From: Chloroflexota bacterium | GTDB lineage: Bacteria > Chloroflexota > Dehalococcoidia > SM23-28-2 > RBG-16-64-32 | Assembly (NCBI GenBank): GCA_022565075.1 | Contig: JADFKG010000122.1 | Location: forward strand, 1 to 6,161 | Direction: 5' to 3' | DNA length: 6,161 bases | In this document: positions 5,092 to 6,161 of the stretch, one piece after another | Position numbering within the stretch: the first letter of the stretch is position 1 | How the letters are laid out: the number at the start of each line of letters is the position of its first letter | The notes under the pieces: model-generated | What the model was told of the DNA's origin: nothing | Databases searched by the model: none | Seen by the model: the letters and a program-made list of their open reading frames with translations, nothing else | Position numbers and translations under genes: made by a program

Positions 5092-6161
5092 GTGCCACGA
5101 ATCGCGAGGCTGCTGGTCGCCGGACGCGGCGAGATCGCCCGCCGCATCATGCGCACGGCGCGCGAGATGGGCATCGCCACGGTCGCCGTGTACGCCGAGC
5201 CCGACGCGGACGCCCCCTTCGTGCGGGAAGCGGACCAGGCGGTATCACTGCGCGGCACGACGAGCCAGGAGACCTACCTCGACATCGAAAAGATCCTCGA
5301 AGCCGCCCGCCGCACCGGCGCCGACAGCGTACATCCCGGCTACGGCTTCCTCTCCGAAAACGCGGAGTTCGCGCGTGCGGTAGTCGACGCTGGTCTGACC
5401 TGGGTCGGTCCGCGGGCGGAGGCCATCGCCACGATGGGTGACAAGCTCGCCGCCAAGAAGCTGATGACCGAAGCCAACGTCCCGACCTTGCCGTCGGTCA
5501 AAGTCGCCAGGAGCGTGACCAAGGAGGTCCGCAAGCGCGCAGCCAGGGTTGGCTACCCGCTGCTGGTCAAGGCGGCAAGCGGCGGCGGCGGCAAGGGCAT
5601 GCGCGTCGTCAGTGAAGAGGCTGAACTCGCTGAAGCAGTCTCGGGCGCGCGGCGGGAAGCCGCCGCCGCGTTCGGTGACGACACTGTGTTCCTGGAGCGC
5701 TTTCTCGCGGGGGCGCGTCACGTGGAGGTGCAGGTGTTCGGCGACAGCCACGGGAACATCGTCCACTGCTTCGAAAGGGAATGCTCGATCCAGCGCCGCC
5801 ACCAAAAGATCATCGAAGAAGCGCCTTCGCCGGCTGTGGACGCCGACCTTCGACGCCGCCTTGGCGAGGCCGCCGTCGCAGCCGCCAGGGCCGTCGGCTA
5901 CGACAACGCCGGCACCGTCGAGTTCATGCTGGACAAGGACGGGAGCTTCTACTTCCTGGAAATGAACACCCGGCTCCAGGTAGAGCACCCGGTGACCGAG
6001 GAGATCACAGGCCTGGACCTGGTCCGCGAGCAGATCAAGGTGGCCGAGGGCGCCCCGCTCTCCTTCCGCCAGGACGAACTGCGGATGGACGGTCACGCGA
6101 TTGAGGCGCACATCTACGCCGAAGACCCGGCGAACGACTTCCTACCCCCCACCGGCGGCCT
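5092..6161 (+). CDS. Biotin carboxylase (alpha) subunit of acyl-CoA carboxylase, 3'-truncated by window edge
   Basis: The frame opens with GTG at 5092 and stays open to the edge, giving 356 complete codons. The enzyme carboxylates biotin using ATP and bicarbonate, and hands the group to the beta subunit encoded immediately upstream. Visible motifs in order are VAGRGEIARR near the N-terminus, HPGYGFLSENAEFA, the ATP-grasp glycine loop SGGGGKGM (163-170), ECSIQRRHQK with His237 and Lys239, and the catalytic block EMNTRLQVEHPVTE starting at Glu290. These match E. coli AccC residues with an offset of about two. The first motif has Gly where most relatives have Asn (ANRGEIA). A modest AGGA (5079-5082) inside the end of the beta gene precedes the GTG, and the four-base gap suggests translational coupling. 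Whether the protein ends at about 450 residues or continues into a biotin carrier domain at about 600-700 cannot be seen. Confidence 0.94.
   Translation, partial: MPRIARLLVAGRGEIARRIMRTAREMGIATVAVYAEPDADAPFVREADQAVSLRGTTSQETYLDIEKILEAARRTGADSVHPGYGFLSENAEFARAVVDAGLTWVGPRAEAIATMGDKLAAKKLMTEANVPTLPSVKVARSVTKEVRKRAARVGYPLLVKAASGGGGKGMRVVSEEAELAEAVSGARREAAAAFGDDTVFLERFLAGARHVEVQVFGDSHGNIVHCFERECSIQRRHQKIIEEAPSPAVDADLRRRLGEAAVAAARAVGYDNAGTVEFMLDKDGSFYFLEMNTRLQVEHPVTEEITGLDLVREQIKVAEGAPLSFRQDELRMDGHAIEAHIYAEDPANDFLPPTGG

Noticed and set aside
5245..6111. 288-codon open frame on the - strand inside the biotin carboxylase region
   Set aside because: The + strand encodes unmistakable biotin carboxylase motifs throughout this stretch, so the antisense frame is a codon-bias shadow.
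1..6161. CRISPR arrays, tRNA genes, insertion sequences, or a novel defence or mobile system
   Set aside because: No direct repeat series, cloverleaf-like segment, transposase motif or terminal repeat was seen on either strand. The five genes account for nearly all of the sequence.

Overview
This window is GC-rich bacterial chromosomal DNA. All five protein-coding genes lie on the + strand; the first and last are cut by the window edges. No tRNA, rRNA, CRISPR array, insertion sequence or phage gene was recognised. The high GC, the GTG and TTG starts with clear purine-rich ribosome binding sites, and the gene families suggest an aerobic, lipid-metabolising bacterium, for example actinobacterial, proteobacterial or Chloroflexota-like. 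The sequence alone does not settle the phylum.

Layout. (1) Positions 1-917 hold the C-terminal three quarters of an NAD-dependent formate dehydrogenase that aligns without gaps, from memory, to the well-studied Pseudomonas enzyme. (2) After 69 bases comes a 374-residue protein of unknown function that looks like a CrtC/AttH-type lipocalin-like protein. A strong GC hairpin follows its stop. (3) A 185-base intergenic region contains an AT-rich promoter-like stretch and an 8-14-8 inverted repeat. It leads into a diiron acyl-ACP-desaturase-like gene (2297-3289) whose six expected iron ligands are all visible. This gene uses more A/T-rich codons than its neighbours. (4) A 166-base region with a plausible sigma70-type promoter leads into an acyl-CoA carboxylase operon. 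This comprises the carboxyltransferase (beta) subunit, started by TTG (3456-5087), and, 4 bases later, the biotin carboxylase (alpha) subunit started by GTG (5092 to the right edge).

How the genes fit together. The last two genes almost certainly encode the two halves of one biotin-dependent acyl-CoA carboxylase. The beta subunit is of the methylcrotonyl/geranyl-CoA carboxylase type, although the substrate is not fixed. The desaturase and the carboxylase both point to fatty-acyl metabolism but appear to be separate transcription units. The formate dehydrogenase supplies NADH from formate and has no evident pathway link to the rest. No clear new multi-gene system is visible. The points most worth a second look are the residue choices in the formate dehydrogenase, the orphan lipocalin-like gene, the dyad in front of the desaturase, and that gene's different composition.
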